DNA of 64,000 bases, taken from positions 76,357,669-76,421,668 of the forward strand of contig CM066988.1 of assembly GCA_033977485.1 (NCBI GenBank). The letters are read 5' to 3'. Origin of the DNA: Hydrangea macrophylla. Taxonomy: Eukaryota > Streptophyta > Magnoliopsida > Cornales > Hydrangeaceae. Positions 34,364 to 45,758 of this stretch are shown one piece after another. Both the position numbers and the translations under genes were made by a program. How positions within the stretch are numbered: the first letter of the stretch is position 1; each line of letters begins with the position of its first letter. The notes beneath the pieces were generated by a model. That model worked only from the letters and a program-made list of their open reading frames with translations, had not been told where the DNA came from and ran no database searches.

Positions 34364-36367
34364 TCACAACCATTCAGAACTACATCTAAGACCTAGACTA
34401 TCTAGATGACGATCAAAGACCTTCTGTGGTAAGGCCTTTGTAAACGGATCAGCAAGATTGTCAGCAGTGGCAATCTTGGTGACAGTCACATCTCCACGTT
34501 GAACTATATCTCGGATTAGGTGATATTTCCGCTCTACGTGCTTTCCCTTCCCGTGGTTCCTTGGCTCCTTGGACTGAGCCACTGCCCCACTATTATCGCA
34601 GTATAGCGTAATAGGTGACAACGACGCTGGTACCACCTCGAGTTCCATAAGGAACTTCTTGAGCCAAACAGCTTCCTTTGCGGCTTCACAAGCAGCCACA
34701 TACTCAGCTTCTGTAGTTGAGTCTGCAATACATTTCTGCTTAATGCTCCTCCAACTAACAGCACCACCTCCCAAGGTAAAGAGATGTCCGGATGTCGACT
34801 TTCTCGAATCTTTATCTGACATAAAGTCCGAGTCAGTGTATCCTACTGGAATTAACTCACTACCGCCGTACATAAGCATGTAATCTTTAGTTCTTCTCAA
34901 GTACTTAAGAATGTGCTTAACGGCTATCCAGTGCTCTGGACCAGGATTCGATTGATACCTGCTAACCATGCCAACGGCAAAGCAGATATCTGGTCTAGTG
35001 CATAACATCGCATACATGAGACTTCCCACTGCCGAGGCATAGGGAATTCCTGCCATGCGATTCCTCTCCTCTTGTGTCTTTGGACACTGGTCCTTGGAGA
35101 ACGCTAAACCATTCCTGAAAGGTAACAAACCTTTCTTCGAATTATCCATTGAAAACCTAGTTAGCACTTTCTCGATATAACCAGCTTGAGATAATCCTAT
35201 TATCTTTCGCTTGCGATCCCGAAAGAGCTTTATCCCAAGAATATAGCTCGCCTCTCCTAGATCCTTCATATCGAAAGTATTAGCTAGCCAAACCTTGACC
35301 GTTGACAGCGCCGCTACATCATTTCCAATGAGTAGAATGTCGTCAACGTAAAGCACAAGAAGAGCCACTACTTTCCCTTCACATTTCTTGCATACACAAG
35401 GCTCATCCAGATTCTGTATGAAACCAAACGACTTGACCACTTGGTCAAATCGGATGTTCCAACTTCTGGATGCCTGCTTAAGCCCATAAATGGACTTTTG
35501 CAACTTGCATACCAAGTTACCTTTCCGACCAGCTATGAACCCTTCTGGCTGTTGCATATAGATGTCCTCCTCAAGATTGCCATTCAAGAATGCAGTCTTG
35601 ACGTCCATCTGCCAGATTTCATAATCTAGGCATGCAGCAATGGATAAGAGTATTCTGATGGACTTGAGCATGGCTACCGGCGAGAAGGTTTCCTCATAGT
35701 CAATGCCCTCCCTCTGAGTATAGCCTTTCGCCACAAGCCTTGCCTTAAAGGTCTCAACCTTTCCATCAGATCCTCTTTTCCTCTTATAGACCCACTTGCA
35801 GCCAATGGGTTTAATATTGGCTGGAAGTTCTACAAGATCCCAGACCTGATTGGAATCCATAGATTCCAATTCAGCCTTCATAGCTTTAATCCAATGAGCT
35901 GAATCAACATCAGCCATTGCCTCTTCATAAGTGGTAGGATCAGATTCAGATTCTATGGAGACAGCTTCAAAAACTTCTCCTAAGAACATGTATCTATCAG
36001 GCTGGCTGATAATCCTCCCACTACGACGAGGTACTGGTGCGGAAATGGGTGAAGAAGTGGTATTTTCTTGATTTTCATCGTTATCAACTGCGGGTTGGAC
36101 TGAGGGCTCTCCTTCTATCTCTCTAAGATCTATCCTTCCCTTAGGTTTATAGTTCATGATATAATCATCCTCCAAGAAAACAGCATTTGTACTAACAAAC
36201 ACTTTCTGTTCTCTTGGATCATAAAAATACCATCCATAAGTACCCTTTGGATACCCTACAAAGTAACATACTTCCGATCTAGAATCCAACTTGCTCATCT
36301 TTCCTTTGAGCACATGTGCCAGACACCCCCCATATCCGGAGATGTTGCAAAGAAGGCTTGCGCCCAA
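34364..36367 (-). pseudogene. pol: Copia reverse transcriptase and RNase H
   Basis: The frame encodes the integrase C-terminus, then the RT. The RT has WKWVYKRK-type entry (KWVYKRKRGSDG), DVKTAFLNGNL with catalytic Asp near 255, GLKQASRSW near 295, and LYVDDILLIG with the catalytic pair at 342-343. RNase H follows (GYTDSDFMSDKDSRKSTSG, then TTEAEYVAA), ending LGLRCSSEWL. The first 14 codons are out-of-frame shadow; authentic homology starts at CLAHVLKGK, just after the shift at 36326-36331. Otherwise no lesion over more than 650 codons. The product copies element RNA and removes the template. Confidence 0.93.
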
Positions 36368-38354
36368 TCCACATCTCTCGTGGTGTCCTGGGAACAGATT
36401 TGCTTGGTACTAGATTTAGTATGTATGCAGCGGTTTCCAAAGCATAACCCCAAAGGAATAATGGCAACTCTGAATAACTCATCATCGACCTAGTCATGTC
36501 TAAAAGAGTCCGATTCCTTCTCTCCGCTACACCGTTCTGCTGAGGCGTACCAGGTGCAGTCAACTGTGACAGAATCCCATTCTGTATGAGGTGATCAATA
36601 AACTCATTAGAGAGGTACTCGCCACCTCGATCAGATCGAATGGCCTTGATATGTGTGCCCGATTGCTTCTCCACTTCAGCCCTAAACTCTTTGAACTTTT
36701 CAAAGGCTTCAGACTTGTGCTGCATTAGGTACACATATCCATACCTAGAGTGGTCATCGGTAAATGTTATGAAATACTCATAACCACCCCTTGCTCTAAT
36801 ATTTATTGGTCCACACACATCAGTATGAACTAATTCCAACAATGCATTGGTCCTGTTGCCCTTTGCAGGAAAGGGCCTTTTGGTCATCTTACCCTCCAAA
36901 CAAGACTCGCAGACTTCCATTGGTTCGAGAACCAAATCGCCTAAGACCCCTTCTTTGACTAGTCTGCCAATCCTATTCAGATTGATATGGCCAAGCCTCA
37001 TATGCCAAAGCCATGTTGGATTAGTGGAAGGTTCCTTTCTTTTAGATGGTAAAGTTACCACTGAGTTATTAAGTTCCAAACAAGAATCTTTTGAAATATT
37101 GGGAGTAATCACATACAAACCATTTGATTTAACACCAGAACATATAAAAGAACTGCTTCTTTTAATGACAACTTCAGTTCCAAAATGAAAGGAATAACCA
37201 TTATTCGTTAAATTAGAAACTGAAATTAAATTACGTCTCATTAAAGGGACGTAAAGTACATCTGATAAAATCAAAACTTTATTGTCTAAAAATTCTAAAA
37301 CTACGACTCCTATAGCAACCGCAGATACGGTTGCGCTAGAACCTAGAGTAAGCACGATCTCCCCATCACTGCATTTCCTGGTTGATCTGAACCCCTGCAA
37401 TGAATTACAGATATGGTTAGTCGCACCAGAATCAATGCACCAAGTGTTTGAAGTATCCGTAATAAAACTTACTTCAATCACATGTGATTCAATCATACCT
37501 TGAACTCTTGTAGCTAAGAATTCTGGACAGTTCCTCTTCCAGTGGCCCTTCTCACCGCATTGGAAACACTTTCCTTTGCCTTGGCCACCCACCTTCCCTT
37601 TTTCCTTACCTTTTCCCTTAGATTTTGCAATTTTAGGGACCGGTCCAACACTTGAACCACCAGTGCCAGCCTTCTTCTTTCCTTTCTTACCTTTCGGTGT
37701 AGATCGGGAAGAAGAAGCGCTTTTCTCAACGTTCAAAACGTTGACCCCAGGTTTGATCACCCCTTCCGCTGCCAAAAGAGAACTCATCAATTCGCTCATT
37801 GAAAAATTCATTTGATTCATATTATAGTTAAGTTTAAATTGAGCGAATGAAGGCGACAGGGAATTGAGGATCATATCAACTTGGGTCTGTGCATCGATGT
37901 TGGCACCTAGGGTCTCCAGCTCGTTTAAATAACCAATCATTTTTAAAACGTGTTCCTTGACTGGAGTCCCTTCCGACATCTTTGCACTCATTATCTTCTG
38001 CATGGCTACCTGTCTGGCAGGCCTGCCATGCTCCCCAAACATCTTTTTCAGGGATGTGATAATGTCACTGGCAGAATCGTTCGATTGGAATTGGTGTTGT
38101 AACACACCAGCCATTGAGGCCAGAATGTAACAACGGGCCATTCCATTCGACTTCTTCCATTTGTCGAACTCGCGTCTGGCAGCTGCCGAAGCATTTGCCG
38201 CGGGTTCTTCAGGGCTTGGGGTGGTGAGGACATATATGTGATCCTCCGCAGTTAAAACGATGTCAAGGTTACGTTTCCATTCAGTGTAGTTATTTCCAGT
38301 TAACTTGTTTTGAGTGAGTATGGTAGCAAGTGGACTAAATGCAGATCCAGACAT
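36279..38354 (-). CDS. gag-pol: Copia gag, protease and integrase
   Basis: Starts with Met at 38354 ([20 protein letters not shown]). Gag with an [17 protein letters not shown] signature fills about residues 10-200. A Lys/Gly-rich linker leads to a CCHC knuckle [14 protein letters not shown] at 263-276. The protease active site is [10 protein letters not shown] (Asp 308). The GAG-pre-integrase and HHCC region ([14 protein letters not shown]) is near 451-489. The integrase core has HTDVCGP (Asp 512), RSDRGGEY (Asp 574) and QNGVAERRN (Glu 611). About 677 residues are authentic; after HLRIWG the frame runs into a shadow. All catalytic residues are present. The Copia lineage was not assigned. Confidence 0.93.
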   Translation of the reverse strand: MSGSAFSPLATILTQNKLTGNNYTEWKRNLDIVLTAEDHIYVLTTPSPEEPAANASAAARREFDKWKKSNGMARCYILASMAGVLQHQFQSNDSASDIITSLKKMFGEHGRPARQVAMQKIMSAKMSEGTPVKEHVLKMIGYLNELETLGANIDAQTQVDMILNSLSPSFAQFKLNYNMNQMNFSMSELMSSLLAAEGVIKPGVNVLNVEKSASSSRSTPKGKKGKKKAGTGGSSVGPVPKIAKSKGKGKEKGKVGGQGKGKCFQCGEKGHWKRNCPEFLATRVQGMIESHVIEVSFITDTSNTWCIDSGATNHICNSLQGFRSTRKCSDGEIVLTLGSSATVSAVAIGVVVLEFLDNKVLILSDVLYVPLMRRNLISVSNLTNNGYSFHFGTEVVIKRSSSFICSGVKSNGLYVITPNISKDSCLELNNSVVTLPSKRKEPSTNPTWLWHMRLGHINLNRIGRLVKEGVLGDLVLEPMEVCESCLEGKMTKRPFPAKGNRTNALLELVHTDVCGPINIRARGGYEYFITFTDDHSRYGYVYLMQHKSEAFEKFKEFRAEVEKQSGTHIKAIRSDRGGEYLSNEFIDHLIQNGILSQLTAPGTPQQNGVAERRNRTLLDMTRSMMSYSELPLFLWGYALETAAYILNLVPSKSVPRTPREMWIGRKPSLQHLRIWGVSGTCAQRKDEQVGF
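36326..36331 (-). other. Frameshift site: six-G run in Copia pol
   Basis: The minus strand reads TATGGGGGGTGTCTG. The upstream frame (HLRIWG) and the downstream frame (CLAHVLKGK) are joined in homologous proteins if the run holds five G. One extra base separates the two halves of the polyprotein. Confidence 0.85.
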
Positions 38355-40084
38355 TATGATTACTGAAAATCAAACAAACAAAATAAATATGGATATCAGA
38401 ATTGATAGTTTGAAATAAAAGAATCCTTAAAACTCTTATTTAAAACAAAGTCACCGGAATATCGAAACGAAAGAATAAAGCCTCCGTGTGGTGGTCAATG
38501 TTCGATCTTTCGATTTATCATGACTTATCCGCTATGCAACTCTTGCAAAATAGCCATGACTCCCGAACCTATTTGATCTCTAACTTTCTGAATAATGCCC
38601 CGTGTGGGATCCCTTATCCATAGCTTAGCTAGTGTGTACCATTAACTAGGATCCAATCACAACCGTCTCAAGTAGCGCCTCCGTGTGGTGGTCACCCTCT
38701 AACACGTCTGATTGATCCTATCCATAGGAAGTTCACATCTAGTAACCAATGAGCAGTGTACCCTCCGTATGGAATGATCACCCCTGGCGAGGTGACACAG
38801 AATACACTACTCATCTTACAATGAACCGTTAATGGAAGATCGTGGGTGTTATTTGATAAGACCCTCTCCCACTAGATTTAGTAAATTAAGGATTTTGCTT
38901 TTGAAAAATGTTTTCACACACTACCCATAAACATCCAATGTTTACTAATGTGTTGAAAACGGTTTTTGAATTTTATTTTAGAAAACTTGTTTTAAGTGCA
39001 TGCAACAATGTATTATACGCCAATCACAAAACAAGCACATAAAACAAAAAACTAAAATGAAATATAGGCATTCAAACAATGCCTCTATCTCCCAGGGCTC
39101 TATTTCCATAGATCCACCTTCTTGGTTTGGTCGCCTCCGGCTCCATCTTTTATGGACAACGGCTCCTTGCTCCATCTTCATGGAATTTCTAATTCTATTA
39201 CATTGGACCTATGCTTCTTTTGAAGCTTACAATTTATCTAGAAAAAGGAAATAGCAAAAAAAAAAATAAATAAAAGGCTAGGGAAACCGGTGCGACTTTC
39301 CTTTTCGTAGGATTGAAGCCGCAGCGCCCTTTACATACGCCTTAAAACCAAACCATTAATAAACTACAACATGCACCAATCTCAAACAATTTAAATATAA
39401 ATATTTAAACGACTTGGTGCCATGGGAGATAGCGACTAATTTTGCTGCAAAAGGGTTAGTCGTACACGCATCCACACATACATAACAAATATATGTAACT
39501 ATTGGAACACTTAATTGATTCACACAGTATATAAACACTTTACATACTGAATTAGAACTTAAAACAGCATCTTACTTCTCTGTCACAGTTCGATCGATCG
39601 AAGACCGTTCGATCGCTCGAACCTTCGATCGATTGAACACTGTTCAATCGCTTGAACATTCTGTTTCACAGAATGATTTAAAAATTTTACAGAAATAATT
39701 TAAGATTAAAGTATAATTTAAAAAACCTTTACAACTGTGAACAGAACACCTGGACAGAGAATCTGTCTCGATCGATCTAACACTGTTCGATCGATCGAAC
39801 ACCAGAAGGCTTCGATCGATCGAAGCTAGTTCGATCGATTGAGAACAGAATGTTCGATCGATCAAAAAAAGTTTGATCGATTGAGAACAGAATGTTCGAT
39901 CGATCGAAAAAAAGTTCGATCGATCGAACCCACCTTGCATCCTATGCAATCACAGTTTTGTATTCTGCTACGATAACACTGCAGAAACAGATCTGTGACG
40001 ATGCAGTTTCGAAAACAGTTCTAAAATCAACATGCAAATCAAAACTAGGGTTCCAAAACGCATCTATAGATCCAAACGAGCGTG
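38355..40084 (-). other. Copia leader between primer site and gag
   Basis: About 1.7 kb, unusually long for a Copia leader, without a supported gene. It has four related blocks at about 38480-38790 containing CCTCCGTGTGGTGGTCA or close variants, and two palindrome clusters at 39587-39637 and 39768-39929. Confidence 0.7.
39587..39929. repeat. Palindrome clusters TTCGATCGATCGAA in the Copia leader
   Basis: About three sites at 39587-39637 (only in this copy) and eight at 39768-39929 (also at 32523-32684). Overlapping frames encoding FDRSN or SIDRT on both strands are products of this repeat. Confidence 0.9.
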
Positions 40085-40096
40085 GCTCTGATGCCA
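40085..40096 (-). other. Copia primer-binding site (initiator-Met type)
   Basis: The minus strand reads TGGCATCAGAGC two bases after the LTR end. It is one base from the common plant Copia site TGGTATCAGAGC, complementary to initiator tRNA-Met. The copy at 32840-32851 is identical. Confidence 0.85.
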
Positions 40097-40098
40097 AT

Positions 40099-41593
40099 TG
40101 AAAGAAAAAGTGGTTTAAAGTTAGAGTTTAAACGCGCAGCGGAAATAGGTTAAGTTATAAAACTTTTGGTATTCCAGGATCTACTACTCGTCAATTCCAT
40201 AGATGCGTACAAGGGGGTGCAAGAATTATACCTTAGTGTCTTGAACCCAATTCTGAAACTTTAACTTCCAGCAGCCTCCACTAGATGATCTTCACCCTTA
40301 TGACTCCTGCGGATGCCTGCCGGAAAGACTAGGATTGGTGGGAACCCTAATAGAGAGGATAGGAAGGTTTTGGGAAGACTATGATAGTTTCTGCAGCTTC
40401 TGCGTATAAAACGACGATCACTTACTTCCAGAACGCAGCTGCCCTATTTATAGATTTCCAGAACCGACCTAGACTTCGATCGATCGAAGTGACTTCGATC
40501 GATCGAACCTTCAATCGATCGAACCATTCTCGATCGATCGAACCTGCTGACTTCAATCGATCGAACATACTTCGATCGATCGAACCTGTCTTAACAGCTT
40601 CCTCAAGTGTCTTTCCAAGCATCCTAGCGGAGCTAAGAGTGGGACCTCCTAGGCTCTTTATTGTTGGCTCAGACCAGTTTGTTAATTACCATGACCAAAC
40701 TCTTTGATCAGCAAACTAACTAACTGGTCAGTTAACGTTTATTCCACTATAAAACGATAACTGAACTCCAACGCAAAAGAACATATCCGAAGCGATAACT
40801 AGACTTGTATGGTGTACTAATGTCCCTCTACCGTCAGCATTCGTAATCATATTCAGGTAGTCGGATAACTGTTACTGTCAACCTGAATCATGATTACTTC
40901 TTGTATTCCTTGAGTCTCATTCACTACTCATGATTACTAAACATGTTGATAACTCTTATCAACAAGACTGCAGTACTCAGTAATCAACTTGGTGACATTC
41001 TCAAGGGAATGCTTACTCTGAATCAGAGGGTAGATTCTATCTTGACAATATATGTTCACAACCCTATGGACATGACATACCCAAGATACCCAGGTGTTGA
41101 TCTTCTATAGACCTCACTGATTGGTAAGTCAAAGCAGCCATATCCATAGTCTGTGTTCATAATCATCTCAAGATTGAGAACACGTACCTTATACAAGTTA
41201 TGAGTTCCTATTGACTGTTGACAGCCTTAAGCGTCAATAGGAAAGCTCAGGTCCGTCAATGCACTATAAGCACTAGCATATCAACTAAGAGCTACACTCT
41301 AGTGATTGAGATTAATCACTCCATCCAATGGTAGTTAATTATGCTACAGTGTAGACCTGATGAGGTATCCAGTCTCATCATCCACTGTGACATATTCTAA
41401 GTATCAAAGAATAGTAATTCGTATCTCACTTGTGTGTATCTCATACACACACGAATTGCTTACTATGATACTTAAGGACAAAACAATCATCTCATGAAAG
41501 AAACATACACAATGAAATGTAAAGCTGATATCCATATATTATAATGCTAATGTCTCATACATAAAGTAATGGTTTGAGGGCACAAACCCAACA
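40099..41593 (-). repeat. Copia 5' LTR
   Basis: 1495 bp, TGTTGGG...CTTTCA on the minus strand. TATAAATA at 40445-40452 on the minus strand, six palindromes at 40474-40586. Confidence 0.92.
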
Positions 41594-42565
41594 TTTTAAC
41601 CCTAGCAGATTTAGTTAATCCTCTGAGGATAGAAACAGAGGTATCAGCTCCCGAAGGCCCAAATCGGCTTTTTAGACTGACCATTGCAAAGATCTGATCA
41701 ACCGTGAGAGATTCAGAGATGGGTCCTAGTTCCCGATCAAGAAACAGTTAAGAGAGATTCTATAAGTATCCTACATCATCCCCCTAGGACAGAAACAGAG
41801 GTATCAGCTCCCGAAGGCCCAAATCGGCTTTTTAGACTGACCATTGCAAAGATCTGATCAACCGTGAGAGATTCAGAGATGGGTCCTGGTTCTCGATCAA
41901 GAAACAATTAAAGAGAGATTCTTCGAGAATCCAGCATCATTCCAAGACTCTGTGTCTTTTGATTATCATGAGCTTTCTTAGCTGCCCATTTTCATAACTT
42001 CCTTACCTATCGATTATCACAGGATCCCTCGATCACCTTTAGTTGTCATCCTCTAAAACCCTGCATCTGATCCATTTCACTTACAAAGCACGTTTCTCAG
42101 AATTTAAGAAGTTTGCCCCGAGACCCAGAGTCTTCCAAATCATTGTGTCTTTATCTGAGTCAGCCACTCCATCACAGTCGGAGACACTAGCATGTCATAA
42201 GTCCACTCAGAGTGGCACATACCCCATAGCACCAACTCATACTAAGATCAGAACACTAAAATTCATATCACATCCATGCATTGCATACCATCCTCACAAT
42301 ATAGCATTCGCCTGTCTTCTTGTCCATGTGCGATTTGTTCCTTTGTGCCCCGAACTACGTCCTAGTCTGATTCCCCTTGGGATACGTAGGCAGCTCACGA
42401 AGAGCACGACCAGCCCTGGCCCCAGCATCATGCTTTCTATCATCACATCTTTTGCAATGCTTTTTATCTTAAATCTATAGCCTCCAAAAGACTTGTCTCT
42501 TTAAAGCTTTGGCACTCGCTTGCGACATGCGTTGCCTCGCAAGTTCATGCCAAAGAGGGGCAAAC
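41594..42565 (+). other. Tat element 3' untranslated region and polypurine tract
   Basis: Continuation of the Tat element after the Copia insertion. It contains a 160-bp tandem duplication (41631-41790 and 41791-41950), the third GAACTACG...TACGTAG motif (42351-42393) and the purine tract AAAGAGGGGCAAAC ending at 42565. A 145-codon frame at 42043-42480 has no domain and is not accepted as a gene. Confidence 0.8.
41631..41950 (+). repeat. 160-bp direct tandem duplication
   Basis: AGAAACAGAGGTATCAGCTC starts both copies (41631 and 41791). They match closely over the first 120 bases and diverge near the end. Confidence 0.9.
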
Positions 42566-45500
42566 TGTAGACACCCCATTTTGTCAGCTATCAGATTTAG
42601 GAGACCCATAGCTTGGTGGATCACAATGATCGAAAAGACTCAAAAAGGACTCTTGGAAGTTAGTTCTATATCTCAAAATGCTCAAAATGACCAAAATACC
42701 CCTGAAAGACCGAACGCTCCCGGATTCAGACCAAATGTTCTGGAAACGCGCTACGTCGTAAGAAAAACAAATAAAATGAGTTCTAAAGCGAGTCTGGATG
42801 AAATCGTCGGCTCCCAAAGACCCCCGGAGGTCCCGAAAGTTCCCAGAAAGTCCCCATTGACCAGTTTGACCAATATTTGACCAAGTTTGACCAAAATCAT
42901 CCAAATTCGCAGAAAAGTTCTGGGATCATTCTAGATCATATGGAAAAAATACTAAAATGAGTTTTAAAAGAAAATCGAATGAAAACGTCAGCTCCTGGAA
43001 GCTCCCAGAGGTTTCCAGAACTTCCCGGGATCCCAAGTTTGACCAGTATGACCAAAAGTTGACTTTGAAATCGGAGCACCGTATCATTTTTCAATCATTT
43101 TTCATGGATACTAGAGGTCAATAACTTTCCGACGGTATATCGCACATAATTTTGAATTTCAAAAGAATTTATTATGAATTTTCGAAGGCGAAAAAGGCTA
43201 TTAAATCGGCTTTTATCGTGAATGCTGCAAAACTTTTCAAAGTGACATATCTCTGAACTATTTTTTATGTAAAATAGACACCATTACCTTTCCAATGGTA
43301 TATCACAACCTCAATTTGGAGTTCGTATGCATTTTCTGTGAATTTTGGACGAAATAGGGCCTTTTCGCAAATACCGGAACCTCGGGGGCCTAAAAAGGAT
43401 TATCTGGACGAATGAGGAGCTGTGCCGCCACGGCACAGGCCCAGTGCCACCGCAGCACTCTCCCCCAGAATGGTATTTTTTTTGTAATTTCTTTTGGGGG
43501 TTCATTTTGATTAATTAAAAACCAAAATGATGTAGTTCTATGTTCACAGATGGTTGGGACCAATGGAAGTGCTTCTAAAACCCCAAAACCACCCCAAATT
43601 GGCCTATGTAAACCCCCCTTGACTTCTCATTTTAGGGGTGTCAAATGCAAGCTCTGAGAAGTTTTAGAGAGAAAGTTGTAGAGATCAGGTTAGAATAGAG
43701 AGAAAAGAAGCTTCCTTCTTTGATTTCCAAACAAAATAGTGAGTTCTAAACTTTGTTTTTACTTCATTACTTCCATTTACTTCATATTCAATACACCCAA
43801 CCACCATTTTAGTGAGCATTTAAGAGAGAGGAAGTTACTTCCATGTCCAAAGTCACCACATATGAGTGAAACATCAAGCTACAAGTCCAATACATCATTG
43901 AATATCATCTATTGATTGTTTATATACTTGTTTGCTTACTTTATTTGTTCATCTCCTCTTACCTCATTTCTTTTTGTTTTCTTTATTTACATACTAGTTT
44001 ATCATCATCTAGATGATGACATGAAGTTTGAGGTGAGTGAATCCTTATGGATAGTAGTTCTTGACCTCAAAAACATGTTTGATAGATGATGATTTCAACT
44101 TCAATACATTCCTATGTATTCTTGAAGTTGTCTTTAAAATGGAAACAATACTTTCCAATAATCTTGGAGGTTCTTGATGTGAGTCAAATGTTGACATTTT
44201 AAGTGGTCATAATCTTCATTAAGTATTGAAAATATGTTTTCAAAACTCCCTTTTCAAAACCCCCCCTCTTAAACCCCTTATTTTGATTTCAAGAAACAAA
44301 CCTTGTTTTCTCAAAACCTTCAAAACAGTAAATCATTTAACTTCAAAGAATTATTTTGAGTTCAATACTCAATATATGAATTCAACACCACTTGGAAAGT
44401 CTTCCTAACTCATTATAGAACACCCATGATTTTTGGCTTGACTTGGAAACACTTGAAAGGGGTCCATTTTTGTCCAAACATTCCTTCCAAACATTCTGCC
44501 TCTGCTGTCACAACAGCTAGGTTGAATTTGAACTTGTTTTACAGAAACCTTTTCCAAAAAGAGTGGACCCAAATTATTTTTCCCTTGAACTTCAATGTCT
44601 TAGTGAACTTTACATATAATATGGGCCTTTAGATCCTTTGTTTTCAATTTCTAAGATTTTCCAACATTTCAGTCGATTATTTCTGAGTAACCTCTATTGT
44701 TTATATGATTTCTCTCAATTTGTGATATTTATTAAAGATTTGCTTTTTGGGTTATTTTCTAGACACAATAAGGAAGATCCCCATAAAAATTCATGCATTG
44801 AAAACATTCCTATCCCCTCTTTTCAATTTCCAAATGATCATGTTACTATTATGTCCACTATTCACAGCAAGCATGCTTTTACTTCCATACTTTGATTTGG
44901 TGCTTACATGTACTCCAAATTTGTTCATGTCTTAGGAAGTGGTCCATACCATATTTGTACATATTTCATGATGATTTTCTTCATTCATTCATACACATTA
45001 TAGACTTCTAAGTCATTCTAGGAATCCATGAACACAAAACACACTACAACCTTGGCACATTCTAGATACATACACTGCATCCATGCAAAGATTTGGGGCT
45101 TTTGTGACTCCTAATCTAATAAGATTATAAGGAATGAATTTGATCATACGTTCATGCTTCCCCCTCGATCTAATCTTTCTTTCTCATCCGTCCCGGGGAT
45201 TGAGAGGTCTTCTTTTCTCAAAGATTAACATGCATCATACTAGCTTGCTAAGCATATTTTGACTTCTTCATTTATTTGTTTCAAGAACAATCCATGTTTC
45301 CTCTAGATTAGGGAAACTTAATTACTTGATATGTGATTAGACGATTTTTCCTAGGTTTGTTCGTGTGATCTTTCACTTTGCATTGTGTGATACTTGGCTT
45401 AGATCTTATGAATGATATTTTATCTATAGATCTTCCATTTCAAGTTTCTTATGTGATGTAATATACCTATCATAAATATTAACTGTCAAACCAAACATAG

Positions 45501-45758
45501 TATCGAAAGACGGGGCGAGTTGAGGGTGTTTTAGTTGTGACAAAGGCTCCTTCCTCTCTCGTACCAAAACCCCGAGCCATGTTCTTTGGTTATGAAAGGC
45601 TGGTGCCCTTTATCCATTTGGGTGAGTCAAATTAGGTTTCTTGGTTCCTTAAAGACCAAGTGGTGACTCTGTATCTGTTTTCAACAGACCTTTTCCTTTT
45701 CTTTTCCCTTTTCAAAACAATTTAAAACAAGAAAGAGGTGGGATTCCGCGTGTCCACA
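42566..45758 (+). repeat. 3' LTR of the Tat element
   Basis: TGTAGACACCCC...TGTCCACA, 3193 bp, preceded by the purine tract. Bases 43378-45758 align with 1-2412. The TATA position reads TATGTAAA (43605). No gene inside; short open frames shared with the 5' LTR (for example at 44226-44408 and 872-1054) are not supported. Confidence 0.93.

Larger units (their letters stand above)
32854..41593 (-). mobile_element. Young Ty1/Copia element with a frameshifted pol
   Basis: Two 1495-bp LTRs (5' LTR 40099-41593, 3' LTR 32854-34348 in minus orientation) bound an internal region of 5750 bp. The element reads TGTTGGG...CTTTCA on the minus strand and is followed by an initiator-Met-type primer site. Gag, protease, integrase, RT and RNase H follow in Copia order. 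Only one LTR difference was seen (33089 versus 40334), so insertion was very recent. The coding sequence is intact except for one extra base in a six-G run. A second copy of the 458-bp leader lies beyond the 3' LTR. A matching target duplication was not found: 41594-41598 (TTTTA) is not repeated at the left end. Confidence 0.92.
1..45758 (+). mobile_element. Giant Tat-lineage Ty3/gypsy LTR retrotransposon, decayed and split by three insertions
   Basis: The left LTR (1-2412) and the right LTR (42566-45758) are homologous over their shared length. A primer-binding site follows the left one and a purine tract precedes the right one. Gag, protease, RT, RNase H, a second RNase H and integrase fragments appear in order on the + strand between them. 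The second RNase H and the antisense genes between integrase and the 3' LTR are hallmarks of the plant Tat group (Ogre, Grande and relatives). The first roughly 810 bp of the 5' LTR lie left of the window, so the 5' target duplication is not visible; 45759-45763 (CCTAC) would be the 3' copy. Many stops and frameshifts in every domain make it non-functional. Removing the inserted elements leaves about 19 kb, within the size range of Ogre-like elements. Confidence 0.9.

Noticed and set aside
32391..41598. Target-site duplication of the Copia element
   Set aside because: Flanks AACAC (left of the extra leader) and TTTTA (right) do not match, nor do the alternatives I tried. Left unassigned.
42043..42480. 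145-codon ORF near the Tat 3' end
   Set aside because: No domain; composition and position fit untranslated retroelement sequence.
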